NCBI GenBank assembly: GCA_017463365.1
Contig: JAFTPH010000029.1
Location: forward strand, 1 to 63,925
Length of the DNA: 63,925 nt
Reading direction: 5' to 3'
DNA from: Bacilli bacterium
GTDB lineage: Bacteria; Bacillota_I; Bacilli_A; ML615J-28; CAG-313
Under the pieces are notes generated by a model. The model was not told the origin of the DNA, did not search any database, and saw only the letters and a list, made by a program, of their open reading frames with translations. How positions within the stretch are numbered: the first letter of the stretch is position 1; the number at the start of each line of letters is the position of its first letter. A program made the translations under genes and the position numbers. Positions 10,375-18,455 of the stretch are shown here, in pieces.

Positions 10375-10408
10375 ATATATAATAAAGTAATTATATGAGG
10401 TATTTATT

Positions 10409-11863
10409 ATGGAAATTCCAAAAATAGGGAAACGTATTATAAAAACAGTTATTGCGGTATTCTTATCAATATCGGTATATATTATATTATTAGTACTTGG
10501 AGATAAGTTTAATCTAGAAATATTACCAGATATGTATACACCGTTTTATGCGGCAATTGCTGCAGTATATGCCCTACATCGAAACAAGAAAAGTAGTTTT
10601 AATCAAGCCAAAATTAGAGCTTTTGGTAGTGTTGTTGGTGGATATTACGGAATGCTTGTTATTATGTTAAGTGAATGGGTGCTAATAGATGGTTTAAATT
10701 TATTGGTAGAAAATTATGTGTTATATTACTTGTTTACTTTTCTAATTGTATCTGTTGCGATAATTCCATTAATTTGGTTTACGGTATTTGTTAAACAAAA
10801 TACGAGTGTTTTTATTACTTGTTTAACATTCTTCAGTGTTACTATTTCATCAAGAAATGGAGGTTTACCGGTTGAATTGTTTGCGACAAACAGAGTAATT
10901 TCAACTTTAATTGGAATTGGAATTTCCCTTCTTGTTAATAATATATCATTAATAAGAAACAAAAACAAGAATCTCTTGTTTGTTACTTCCCTTGAAAACA
11001 ATCTTTTAAATTCTTCATCTAATACTATTTCGCCATATATCAAATACAAATTAAATAATTTATACTATAACGAAATGCCTCTTACTTTCGCAACCACAAG
11101 AACGCTATCTTCCCTTGAATATTTATTTGATGATGTAGATATTGATTTTCCACTGGTAGTTATGAATGGATCGGCTATCTATCATTTTAAAGATAAAAGT
11201 TATGATAATGTATATACTATTGATTCAGAAACTAGATATTTTATTGATGAAAAAATAGCTGAATTTGATATGAATGCTTTTACTTATTCTGTAGAAGATA
11301 ATATGTTACATTGTCATTATAGTAAACTAAGTAATGAAGGAGAGATTAGCTTTTATCAAATTAGACGGGCTAATAATTTTGATAACTTTGTTAGAGCATC
11401 TATGCCAAGTGATTTAGAGGCCTCATTATTTATAATAATTGATACTAAAGAGAATATTGATAAACTTGTTCAAGCAATTGAATGTACAAGTTATACGGAA
11501 AATGTAGATTTAATTGTTACTCCATATTATGAAACCCCAGGAGATTTTTATCATTTAAAGATCAATAGTAAAGCATCTCACAAGGAGAACTTAATAAATA
11601 AATTAAAGTTAGATAATAATTTAGATGATATTATTGTTTGTGCATCAGGTAAAACAGATTTAGGCTTAATAAGTAAATCAATGTTTAGTTTTTGTTTAAA
11701 CTCTGCTCCTCATTATATAAGAGAAAAAGTAGATGTTATCATTGGAAATAATCCAGAAGAAATCTTAAAAGTATTCGAAAAGATTTATCGAGCACATAAT
11801 GTTAGAAAAACTATTAATAGATTAAAAAAGAAATATCAAGGTAAAAAATATGAAACTAATTAA
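10409..11863 (+). CDS. Membrane protein: aromatic-acid-exporter-like (ArAE/FUSC) domain fused to a degenerate Cof-type HAD domain
   Basis: 484 residues. The N-terminal half (about 1-185) has roughly six hydrophobic segments and resembles the ArAE_1/FUSC-like exporter family of Firmicutes. The C-terminal half (about 190-465) follows the layout of Cof-type HAD phosphatases: FVTSLENNLL where the nucleophile motif DxDGTLL should be, FATTRTLS for motif II (ATGR), NGSAIYHF, and CASGKTDLGLISK where GDxxNDxxM should be. The nucleophile Asp and the GD metal ligands are therefore replaced, so catalysis is unlikely and the domain may sense or bind a ligand. The last 14 bases overlap the next gene, indicating translational coupling. 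Confidence 0.75.
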   Translation: MEIPKIGKRIIKTVIAVFLSISVYIILLVLGDKFNLEILPDMYTPFYAAIAAVYALHRNKKSSFNQAKIRAFGSVVGGYYGMLVIMLSEWVLIDGLNLLVENYVLYYLFTFLIVSVAIIPLIWFTVFVKQNTSVFITCLTFFSVTISSRNGGLPVELFATNRVISTLIGIGISLLVNNISLIRNKNKNLLFVTSLENNLLNSSSNTISPYIKYKLNNLYYNEMPLTFATTRTLSSLEYLFDDVDIDFPLVVMNGSAIYHFKDKSYDNVYTIDSETRYFIDEKIAEFDMNAFTYSVEDNMLHCHYSKLSNEGEISFYQIRRANNFDNFVRASMPSDLEASLFIIIDTKENIDKLVQAIECTSYTENVDLIVTPYYETPGDFYHLKINSKASHKENLINKLKLDNNLDDIIVCASGKTDLGLISKSMFSFCLNSAPHYIREKVDVIIGNNPEEILKVFEKIYRAHNVRKTINRLKKKYQGKKYETN

Positions 11864-12545
11864 ATATTTAGAGTTTGTAACTTCAGCTGATTTAAAAACT
11901 TGTGAAAGATATTTGAAAGAAAAACGTATCAAGGTAAATGGAATAATAACGGTTAAACCAAATACGGTAGTTAAAGAATTAAAAGATCAAGTTATGTTAG
12001 ATAATGAAGTATTAGAATATGAAGAGTATATTTATCTAATGATGAATAAAAGAAGTGGGTATGTTTCGGCGACTGAAGATAACTTTCAAGTAACAGTTTT
12101 TGAAGATATTAAAGAGTTTAAAAAACGCCCTTTAAGAATTGTGGGACGTCTTGATAAAGATACAGAAGGGTTATTATTAATCACTGATGATGGGGACTTT
12201 ATTCATCATTTAACAAGTCCTAAACACAATGTTAACAAAACTTATTTTGTTGGTTTTGAAGGAGTTTATCCAGAAAATGTTGAAGAGTTATTTAAAGAAG
12301 GTATTACGCTAGATGATGGTTATAAGTGTTTACCGGCAAGTATTAAAAGAATAAAGAATAGTAAATGTGAAATAACTATTCAAGAAGGAAAATTTCATCA
12401 AATCAAAAGAATGTGCGCAGCTTGTGGAATGAAAGTGACTTATTTAAAAAGATTATCAATTGGAGATGTAAAACTTGATGAATCTTTAAATAGCGGTGAA
12501 TATCGTAGATTAACTAAAGAAGAACTAGAAAGTTTAAAAAAATAA
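11850..12545 (+). CDS. RsuA/RluB-family pseudouridine synthase
   Basis: 231 residues. N-terminal S4 domain (about 1-55; ERYLKEKRIKVNG), then the catalytic domain with GRLDKDTEGLLL, whose Asp is the expected catalytic residue, and KFHQIKRMCAACG. It converts a uridine in rRNA to pseudouridine. The exact target (16S U516 by RsuA or a 23S site by RluB-type enzymes) cannot be told from sequence alone. It overlaps the upstream exporter-HAD gene by 14 bases and shares its transcript. Confidence 0.9.
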   Translation: MKLIKYLEFVTSADLKTCERYLKEKRIKVNGIITVKPNTVVKELKDQVMLDNEVLEYEEYIYLMMNKRSGYVSATEDNFQVTVFEDIKEFKKRPLRIVGRLDKDTEGLLLITDDGDFIHHLTSPKHNVNKTYFVGFEGVYPENVEELFKEGITLDDGYKCLPASIKRIKNSKCEITIQEGKFHQIKRMCAACGMKVTYLKRLSIGDVKLDESLNSGEYRRLTKEELESLKK

Positions 12546-12561
12546 TTAATTTGCAATATTG

Positions 12562-12590
12562 TTGATAAAAAAAATTAAGTATGATAAAAT
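12562..12590 (+). promoter_or_regulatory. Probable promoter of the oad operon
   Basis: TTGATA (12562-12567), 17-bp spacer, TAAAAT (12585-12590). It gives a leader of about 150 nt before oadA. Confidence 0.55.
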
Positions 12591-12596
12591 TAATAT

Positions 12597-12750
12597 ATAT
12601 TATGGGGATTTTCGGATTAAGTATGTTACATTAAAAATAAATAGGGTGTATATTATTTTTAAATTTTATCATAAGGGTGAATAAAACGCAAAATTGGTAT
12701 GCATCACATACTTTTTGCGTTTTTTTGATTTAAATTTATAAGGAGGAATT
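12597..12750 (+). promoter_or_regulatory. Leader of the oad operon with terminator and possible antiterminator
   Basis: A strong intrinsic terminator stands in the leader: AAAACGCAAAA (12683-12693) pairs with TTTTGCGTTTT (12713-12723), with an inner 5-bp stem GTATG/CATAC (12697-12701/12707-12711), followed by T7. The segment AAGTATGT at 12619-12626 is exactly complementary to ACATACTT at 12706-12713 within the terminator, so it could form a competing antiterminator. No known riboswitch class is recognised. The AGGAGG ribosome-binding site follows at about 12741. Confidence 0.6.
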
Positions 12751-14145
12751 ATGGGAGTCAAAATTGTTGATACTTGTTTAAGAGATGGTCATCAATCTTT
12801 AATCGCAACACGTTTATCTACAGAAGATATTTTAAAAGTAGCAACACACTTAGATAAAGCAGGATATCATGCTTTAGAAGTATGGGGTGGAGCAACATTT
12901 GATGCGTGTTTAAGATTCTTAGATGAAGATCCATGGGAAAGATTACGTTTAATTCGTAAAGCTTGTCCTAACACTAAATTACAAATGTTATTTAGAGGAC
13001 AAAACATTTTAGGTTATCGTCACTATTCAGACGAGTTAGTTGAAAAATTTGTTCAAAAATCTTTAGAAAATGGGATTGATATCATCAGAGTATTTGATGC
13101 CCTAAATGATATTAGAAACTTAAAGAGCGCAATTGATGCATGTATTAAATACGGTGGTCATTGCCAAATTGCTTTATCTTACACAACTAGCCCAGTTCAC
13201 ACTATTCAATATTATGTTGAACTTGCTAAAGAAGTAGAAAAGCTAGGTGGACAATCACTTTGTATTAAAGACATGGCAGGGGTTTTATTACCAGATGCAG
13301 CTTATGAACTTGTTTCAGAACTAAAAGCTAATTGTAGCTTACCTATCGAACTTCATACTCACTGTACTGGTGGTATTGCTGAAATGACTATTTTAAAGGC
13401 AATTGAAGCAGGAGTTGATATTGTTGATACAGCATTATCTCCATTCTCTGGAGGTACTAGCCAACCTTGTACTGAAGCATTATGTTATGTATTAAGAGGA
13501 ACTGATAAAGATCCTAAATTAGATTTAGCAGAATGCCGTAAAGGAACAGCTATTTTAACAGAAATTAAAGATAAATTCTTAGCCGATGGAGTATTAAATC
13601 CAAAAGCATTAACGGTTAATCCAAGAATTTTAAGATACCAAGTTCCAGGTGGAATGTTATCTAACCTTATGAGCCAATTAAAAGGTCAAGGGGCAATGGA
13701 TAAATACGAAGAAGTATTACGTGAAATTCCACGTGTTCGTGAAGACTTAGGATATCCACCACTTGTAACACCACTTTCACAAATGGTTGGTACACAAGCA
13801 GTTATGAATATTCTTGCTGGTGAGCGTTATAAGATGGTACCTAAAGAAATTAACGACTACTTAAAAGGATTATATGGTCAAGCACCAGCTCCAGTGAACG
13901 AAGACGTTCGTAAGAAGATTATTGGTGATGCGGTAGTGATTACACATCGTCCAGCTGATGATATCGAACCAGAATTTGATGCTATGAAAGCTAAATATGG
14001 TGATATTTGTGAATCAGATGAAGACGTATTAAGCTGTGCATTATTTGAAAACGTTGCTGTTAAATTCTTAGAAAATCGTCGTAAAAAAGCTAATAAAGAA
14101 GCTGATGAAGTAGTTGAATTTAATGTTTATATTGGAGGTAACTAA
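12751..14145 (+). CDS. oadA: Oxaloacetate decarboxylase alpha subunit (carboxyltransferase)
   Basis: 464 residues. HMGL-like TIM barrel: TCLRDGHQS with D12, CIKDMAG with K173 (the carbamylated lysine position) and HTHCTGG with H202/H204 as metal ligands, followed by the conserved PYC_OADA helical domain (QVPGGMLSNL, PLVTPLSQMVGTQAV). It transfers CO2 from oxaloacetate to biotin. It ends before a biotinyl domain because the carrier is encoded separately two genes downstream. AGGAGG lies just upstream of ATG. It is first gene of a four-gene operon with 2-13 nt gaps. A propionyl transcarboxylase 5S role is an alternative, less likely beside OadB. Confidence 0.93.
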   Translation: MGVKIVDTCLRDGHQSLIATRLSTEDILKVATHLDKAGYHALEVWGGATFDACLRFLDEDPWERLRLIRKACPNTKLQMLFRGQNILGYRHYSDELVEKFVQKSLENGIDIIRVFDALNDIRNLKSAIDACIKYGGHCQIALSYTTSPVHTIQYYVELAKEVEKLGGQSLCIKDMAGVLLPDAAYELVSELKANCSLPIELHTHCTGGIAEMTILKAIEAGVDIVDTALSPFSGGTSQPCTEALCYVLRGTDKDPKLDLAECRKGTAILTEIKDKFLADGVLNPKALTVNPRILRYQVPGGMLSNLMSQLKGQGAMDKYEEVLREIPRVREDLGYPPLVTPLSQMVGTQAVMNILAGERYKMVPKEINDYLKGLYGQAPAPVNEDVRKKIIGDAVVITHRPADDIEPEFDAMKAKYGDICESDEDVLSCALFENVAVKFLENRRKKANKEADEVVEFNVYIGGN

Positions 14146-14147
14146 TA

Positions 14148-14468
14148 ATGAAATGGTTTTTAGCAAATGCAGAAGTATCATTTATTGATAGTTTATCTAT
14201 TACAGCAATTTGTGTATTAATTGTATTCTTAATGTTAATTTTATTAGCATTAGTTGTTGCAGCATTCCAATTCTTCTTTGGTAAAAAAGAAGAACCCGTT
14301 GTTGAAGAAGAAGTTGTTTCACCAGTTACTTATGCACAACCATCAAGTTTAAAACTTGAAGATATTAAAGATGAAGATATGATGGTAGCAGCATTAGTTG
14401 CCACAATTGATTATTATGAAGAAACTAAAGAAGATGTTAGAGTAGTTTCAATAAAACAAATCGGATAG
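14148..14468 (+). CDS. Oxaloacetate decarboxylase gamma-like membrane subunit
   Basis: 106 residues. One hydrophobic helix (about 18-45, VLIVFLMLILLALVVAAFQFFF) followed by an acidic, proline-containing linker and a soluble tail. This is the architecture of the OadG/MmdD assembly subunit, which holds the carboxyltransferase on the membrane beta subunit. It starts 2 nt after oadA. Sequence conservation in this family is weak, so the call leans on position and topology. Confidence 0.8.
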   Translation: MKWFLANAEVSFIDSLSITAICVLIVFLMLILLALVVAAFQFFFGKKEEPVVEEEVVSPVTYAQPSSLKLEDIKDEDMMVAALVATIDYYEETKEDVRVVSIKQIG

Positions 14469-14481
14469 GAGAATTTTTAAA

Positions 14482-14832
14482 ATGAAAACATATAAAGTTA
14501 AAGTTAATGATAAAGTTTATGAAGTTCAAGTAGAAAGCGTTACTGAAAGTAATGAAAAAATTGCTGCACCAGCTGCAGCACCAGCACCTCAAGCAGCTCC
14601 ATCTGCAGCACCAGGAGCAGGTCAAGTAATTAATGCACCTATGGCAGGAACAATTAATGCAGTTAATGTTGCTGTAGGTCAAGTAGTTAAAAAAGGTGAT
14701 GTTCTTTGCATTTTAGAAGCAATGAAATTAGAAAATGACATTGTTTGTCCATGTGATGGAACAGTTACAAGTGTATTAGTTAGTAAAGGTCAAGCAGTAA
14801 CAAGCGGTCAAAAAATTGTTACTATTGGGTAA
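14482..14832 (+). CDS. Biotin carboxyl carrier protein of the decarboxylase
   Basis: 116 residues. N-terminal segment (1-27), Ala/Pro-rich flexible linker (about 28-50) and a C-terminal biotinyl/lipoyl domain with the biotinylation motif EAMKLEN (K82). The mobile biotin arm carries CO2 from the alpha subunit to the beta subunit. It lies in the operon between the gamma-like and beta genes. The nearby stand-alone biotin ligase at 16895 is the obvious modifying enzyme. Confidence 0.93.
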   Translation: MKTYKVKVNDKVYEVQVESVTESNEKIAAPAAAPAPQAAPSAAPGAGQVINAPMAGTINAVNVAVGQVVKKGDVLCILEAMKLENDIVCPCDGTVTSVLVSKGQAVTSGQKIVTIG

Positions 14833-14838
14833 TAGATA

Positions 14839-15996
14839 ATGAATATCGGAGAATTAATTACAAACTTCTTCGGCCAAATGGGATTTACATCTTTGGGTTG
14901 GCAAAATTACGTAATGATTGGGCTTGCTTGTTTATTAATTTTCTTAGCAGTTGCAAAAGATTTTGAACCATACTTATTAATTCCGATTGCAGTAGGGATG
15001 TTACTTGTAAATTTAGATCCGGCATTAATGAAAGCACCAAGTGCGGTAGGTGCAAAAGACGGAGGATTATTATACTACTTACATGAAGGTGTATCTTTAG
15101 GTATTTTCCCACCACTTATCTTCCTTGGTATTGGAGCAAGTACAGACTTTGGACCACTAATTTCAAATCCAAAAAGTTTAATTTTAGGGGCTGCTGCCCA
15201 ACTAGGTATCTTTATTACCTTTATTGGAGCTATCCTACTAGGATTTAATGGATTAGAAGCTGCATCAATCGGTATTATCGGTGGAGCTGATGGACCAACA
15301 GCCATCTTCTTATCTAACACTTTACTTGGTGGAACAGAAGAAGGTCAAGCGATGTGTGCAATTATTGCGGTTGTAGCATATAGTTATATGGCGTTAGTTC
15401 CAATTATTCAACCACCGATTATTAAAGGGTTAACAACTAAAAAAGAACGTTTAATTAAAATGGAAATGACACGTGAAGTATCAAAACGTGAAAGAATCAT
15501 TTTCCCAGTTATGGTAATGATTTTAGTTATCTTATTCATTCCATCATGTTCTGGATTAATCGGTATGTTAATGCTTGGTAATTTAATTAAAGAATCAGGT
15601 GTAGTACCAAATTTAGTAAATGCTGCAGCAAACACTTTAATGTATGCTATCACAATTTTATTAGGTGTTAGTGTTGGAGCGACAGCTATCGGTACAGAAT
15701 TCTTAAAATTACAATCATTATATATCTTACTTCTTGGATTAATTGCTTTCTCAGTAGCTACTGCTGGTGGAGTATTAGTTGGAAAACTTATGTGCAAATT
15801 AACAAAAGGAAAGATCAATCCAATGATTGGAGCTGCTGGGGTTTCAGCTGTTCCAATGGCTGCTCGTGTAGTTCATAAGATTGGTTTAGAAGAAGATAAT
15901 ACTAACTATCTACTCATGCATGCCATGGGGCCAAACGTTGCTGGTGTAATCGGTTCAGCAGTTGCTGCCGGATTATTATTAAGTATCTTTGGTTAA
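14839..15996 (+). CDS. oadB: Oxaloacetate decarboxylase beta subunit, Na+-pumping decarboxylase
   Basis: 385 residues, strongly hydrophobic with about nine or more membrane segments. It contains GGADGPTAIFLSN (D151), the signature of OadB/MmdB/GcdB in which the Asp is needed for coupled Na+ transport, and a conserved LPMAARV-like C-terminal region (SAVPMAARVVHKIG). It decarboxylates carboxybiotin and exports Na+. Last gene of the operon, 6 nt after the carrier gene. The substrate is set by the alpha subunit, here the oxaloacetate type. Confidence 0.94.
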   Translation: MNIGELITNFFGQMGFTSLGWQNYVMIGLACLLIFLAVAKDFEPYLLIPIAVGMLLVNLDPALMKAPSAVGAKDGGLLYYLHEGVSLGIFPPLIFLGIGASTDFGPLISNPKSLILGAAAQLGIFITFIGAILLGFNGLEAASIGIIGGADGPTAIFLSNTLLGGTEEGQAMCAIIAVVAYSYMALVPIIQPPIIKGLTTKKERLIKMEMTREVSKRERIIFPVMVMILVILFIPSCSGLIGMLMLGNLIKESGVVPNLVNAAANTLMYAITILLGVSVGATAIGTEFLKLQSLYILLLGLIAFSVATAGGVLVGKLMCKLTKGKINPMIGAAGVSAVPMAARVVHKIGLEEDNTNYLLMHAMGPNVAGVIGSAVAAGLLLSIFG

Positions 15997-16073
15997 AATT
16001 TGATTCCTATAAAGTTTATAAAGAAAGTTATCAAATGATTATCCTCCTTTGTATTTATTTATAAACTAGGAAT
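15993..16073. other. Bulged inverted repeat with a possible 13-residue minus-strand ORF
   Basis: ATTCCTA (16003-16009) plus GTTTATAAA (16014-16022) pair with TTTATAAAC (16058-16066) plus TAGGAAT (16067-16073), giving 16 bp with one 4-nt bulge. On the minus strand the loop holds a full AAAGGAGG (16050-16043), and 8 nt later TTG starts a 13-codon frame (16034-15993, MITFFINFIGIKF) that ends inside the oadB stop. Real translation is unproven. Confidence 0.4.
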
Positions 16074-16082
16074 ATACTAAAA

Positions 16083-16102
16083 GAAGGCTTCGGCCTTTTT
16101 TA
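16083..16102 (+). terminator. Terminator of the oad operon
   Basis: AAGGC-TTCG-GCCTT hairpin with a stable UUCG tetraloop, followed by T. Confidence 0.85.
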
Positions 16103-16124
16103 ATTTTTGTAAAAATATAATATA

Positions 16125-16180
16125 TGCGTATAATATGTTTAAAAATACACATAATATATTGACAAAATGCATATAATATG
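16125..16180 (+). promoter_or_regulatory. Three operator-like repeats in front of the toxin-antitoxin pair
   Basis: TGCGTATAATATG (16125-16137), TACACATAATATA (16146-16158) and TGCATATAATATG (16168-16180) are related 13-mers starting 21 and 22 bp apart, so they lie on one face of the helix. The third overlaps the promoter spacer. They are likely binding sites for antitoxin autoregulation (inference). Confidence 0.55.
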
Positions 16181-16187
16181 ATATATT
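16159..16187 (+). promoter_or_regulatory. Promoter of the toxin-antitoxin operon
   Basis: Consensus TTGACA (16159-16164), 17-bp spacer, TATATT (16182-16187). The leader is only a few bases. Confidence 0.7.
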
Positions 16188-16210
16188 ATAAAAGTAAAGG
16201 AGATGATATA

Positions 16211-16492
16211 GTGTCTAAAATTTCTACAAATATAAGTATAGATGCAGAAACTAAAAGAAAAGCACAAATTATGTTGTCCGAATTAGGGTTAGATTTATCA
16301 ACAGCAGTTAATATTTTTCTAAAACAAATGTTATATGAAGGAGGAATTCCTTTTGTGATAACTAGAAATGTACCAAATAAAATAACTCATAAAGCTATGG
16401 AAGAATCTAAAAAAATTTTACAAAATCCCGATAAATATAAAAAATATGATGATGTAGATGACATGATGGAGGATATTTTAGGTGAAATATAA
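16211..16492 (+). CDS. RelB/DinJ-family antitoxin
   Basis: 93 residues from GTG 16211, chosen because AAAGGAG lies 8 nt upstream; the ATG at 16178 precedes the predicted transcription start. The N-terminus ISTNISIDAETKRKAQIML and SELGLDLSTAVNIFLKQML form the ribbon-helix-helix fold of RelB/DinJ. The acidic C-terminus (KYDDVDDMMEDIL) would wrap the toxin. It overlaps the toxin gene by 11 bases, the usual antitoxin-first coupling. Operators for autoregulation lie immediately upstream. Confidence 0.9.
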   Translation: MSKISTNISIDAETKRKAQIMLSELGLDLSTAVNIFLKQMLYEGGIPFVITRNVPNKITHKAMEESKKILQNPDKYKKYDDVDDMMEDILGEI

Positions 16493-16757
16493 GATTATTC
16501 CAACGAATCAATTTAAAAAGGATTTGAAACTTATTGAAAAACGTGGATATAATCTAGAAAAGATTAAAAAAGTAATTGCTATTTTAGCAAAGGGGGATAT
16601 TTTGGAAAATAAATATAAAGATCATTCTTTGAGTGGTTATTATGCAGGTTTTAGAGAATGTCATATTCAGCCTGATTGGTTACTAATTTATTGTATTAAT
16701 GGAAAAGAGTTAATATTATCTTTAACTAGAACTGGGACACACAGTGATTTGTTCTAA
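16482..16757 (+). CDS. YafQ-family mRNA interferase toxin
   Basis: 91 residues, normal for the RelE/YafQ superfamily. The layout KYKDHSLSGYYAGFRECHI, QPDWLLIYCI and LTRTGTHSDLF places His, His, Asp-Trp, His and terminal Phe as in YafQ, whose catalytic residues are H50, H63, D67, H87 and F91. It would cleave mRNA on the ribosome when the antitoxin is degraded. No damage to the active site is seen, so the pair looks functional. Confidence 0.9.
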   Translation: MKYKIIPTNQFKKDLKLIEKRGYNLEKIKKVIAILAKGDILENKYKDHSLSGYYAGFRECHIQPDWLLIYCINGKELILSLTRTGTHSDLF

Positions 16758-16791
16758 TTAACGATTAAAAATTGTTAAAATATATTATTAG

Positions 16792-16825
16792 GGTTGCGGG
16801 AGGAGAATACTTAACGCAACCTTTT
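16792..16825 (+). terminator. Terminator after the toxin-antitoxin pair
   Basis: GGTTGCG (16792-16798) pairs with CGCAACC (16815-16821), 16-nt loop, then TTTT. Confidence 0.7.
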
Positions 16826-16852
16826 AATATTGTGGAAATAATCTAAAAAATA

Positions 16853-16861
16853 TGATATAAT
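16853..16861 (+). promoter_or_regulatory. Extended -10 promoter of birA
   Basis: TGATATAAT, a TG-N-TATAAT extended -10 box. The best -35 candidate TTGTGG is 20 bp away, so the extended element probably carries recognition. Confidence 0.55.
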
Positions 16862-16894
16862 ATTTACAAAATATATATTTAATAGGATATAAAA

Positions 16895-17617
16895 ATGAAA
16901 AATAAGATAATATTTAAAAAAGAAATAGATTCAACAAATATATTTTTAAAAACCAACTATCAAGAATTTGAACATTTTACAGTTTGTTATGCTGATCATC
17001 AAACTAAAGGTAAAGGGCGTATTAGTCATAATTGGTATGATGAAGCTGGTAAAAATCTTTTAATGTCAATTTTATTAAAAGATAAATCTTTAAATAACTA
17101 TTTAAATGATTTAACTTTAGTAGTAGCTGTTGCTTTATATAAAGTATTAAGTAAATATATTAATAATATAAGTATTAAATGGCCTAATGATATCTATGTT
17201 AATGGTTTAAAAATATGTGGAATATTAACAGAAGGGGTTACTTTAAATAATCAAGTAGAAGCAATAATTGTGGGTATTGGTTTAAATGTTAATGGAGTAA
17301 GTTATCCTGAGGATATTAAAAATAATACAACATCATTAAAAATACTAACTGGTAAAACTTATAATCGTAAAGATATCTTAAAAGAAATAGTTAAAGTTTT
17401 AAATAGTGAATTAGAGATCTTAAAACAAGATGATAAAACTTATTTACAAGTAATTAGAGATAACTTTTATTTATTAAATAAGACAATTAATTATGAAAAA
17501 AATAATGTTATATATACAGGTGTTGTTTTAGGAATTGATGATGATGGTAAATTAATTGTTTTAGTAGATGGGAAGAAAGAGTATTTATTTACGGGAGAAG
17601 TTACTCTTAAAAAATAG
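16895..17617 (+). CDS. birA: Biotin--[carboxyl carrier protein] ligase
   Basis: 240 residues, without the N-terminal DNA-binding domain of bifunctional BirA. Conserved motifs: EIDSTN, TKGKGRISHNW (biotin/ATP loop, usually GRGRxxRxW), SIKWPNDIYVN and LKICGILTE, GIGLNVN, and a small C-terminal barrel (about 190-240). It makes biotinyl-AMP and attaches biotin to the carrier lysine, the obvious substrate being K82 of the carrier encoded about 2 kb upstream. First of a closely packed run of genes extending to the kinase at 20747. Confidence 0.93.
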   Translation: MKNKIIFKKEIDSTNIFLKTNYQEFEHFTVCYADHQTKGKGRISHNWYDEAGKNLLMSILLKDKSLNNYLNDLTLVVAVALYKVLSKYINNISIKWPNDIYVNGLKICGILTEGVTLNNQVEAIIVGIGLNVNGVSYPEDIKNNTTSLKILTGKTYNRKDILKEIVKVLNSELEILKQDDKTYLQVIRDNFYLLNKTINYEKNNVIYTGVVLGIDDDGKLIVLVDGKKEYLFTGEVTLKK

Positions 17618-17625
17618 AGGTTTGT

Positions 17626-18453
17626 ATGGATAGATATAAAGAAGTAGAACATAGTATAATTAAAAAATATCGTAAACAAATATGGAGTAAGTTTTTAAGA
17701 GCTTTAGAAACTTATGAATTAATCCAAGAAGGCGATAAGGTTGCTGTGTGCATATCAGGGGGAAAAGATTCATTTATTCTTGCTAAATGCATTCAAGAAG
17801 CAATTCTTCATGGGAAAGTTAAGTTTGAAGCAGAGTATATTGCGATGAACCCAGGGTATAATCAAGAAAACTATGATTGTTTAATCAAGAATGCTAAAGA
17901 TTTAAATATTCCTTTAACAGTATTTGATGCTCCTATTTTTAGTTATGTGTCAACGCAAGAAAGTAATCCTTGTTATGTTTGTGCAAGAATGCGTAGAGGG
18001 TATTTATATGAAAAAGCCAAATCGCTTGGATGTAATAAAATTGCTTTAGGTCATCATGCGGATGATGTTATTGAAACAACGCTAATGGGAATGTTTTATA
18101 ATTCGGAGTTAACAGCAATGCGTCCTAAATTAAAATCGTTAAACTTTGAGGGGATGGAGTTAATTAGACCGCTTTATTTAATTAAAGAACGTGATATTGA
18201 AGCATGGGTTAAACATAATGAATTGCATTTTTTAAATTGTGCTTGCCCTTTAGCAGATAAGATTGCACTAGAAGAAAAAGTATCTAAACGTAAAGAGGTT
18301 AAAGCAATAATTAAAGAATTGAAAAAAGATAATCCTGATGTTGATGAAGCAATATTCAGAAGTATTCATAATGTTAATATGAATACGATGGTTGGATATA
18401 GGGTAGATGGTGTTCATCATTTATTTACTGAAGATTATGAAAAGAAGGATTAA
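17626..18453 (+). CDS. ttcA: tRNA 2-thiocytidine(32) synthetase-like PP-loop protein
   Basis: 275 residues. PP-loop SGGKDSF (about 43-49) for tRNA adenylation, CxxC in PCYVCARMRRGYLY, ALGHHADDVIET and a third Cys region (NCACPLAD) are as in TtcA, which uses an Fe-S cluster to thiolate C32 of tRNA. Starts 8 nt after birA with RBS GAGG. TilS/CTU1-type relatives share the PP-loop but lack this Cys pattern; the assignment is good at family level. Confidence 0.82.
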   Translation: MDRYKEVEHSIIKKYRKQIWSKFLRALETYELIQEGDKVAVCISGGKDSFILAKCIQEAILHGKVKFEAEYIAMNPGYNQENYDCLIKNAKDLNIPLTVFDAPIFSYVSTQESNPCYVCARMRRGYLYEKAKSLGCNKIALGHHADDVIETTLMGMFYNSELTAMRPKLKSLNFEGMELIRPLYLIKERDIEAWVKHNELHFLNCACPLADKIALEEKVSKRKEVKAIIKELKKDNPDVDEAIFRSIHNVNMNTMVGYRVDGVHHLFTEDYEKKD

Positions 18454-18455
18454 TT

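Noticed and set aside
12597-12682. Na+ or other known riboswitch in the oad leader
   Set aside because: No conserved core of a known class was recognised; only the terminator and one competing segment are supported.
14437-15115. Minus-strand reading frames opposite the oad genes
   Set aside because: They are shadows of conserved genes with repetitive composition and no ribosome-binding sites.
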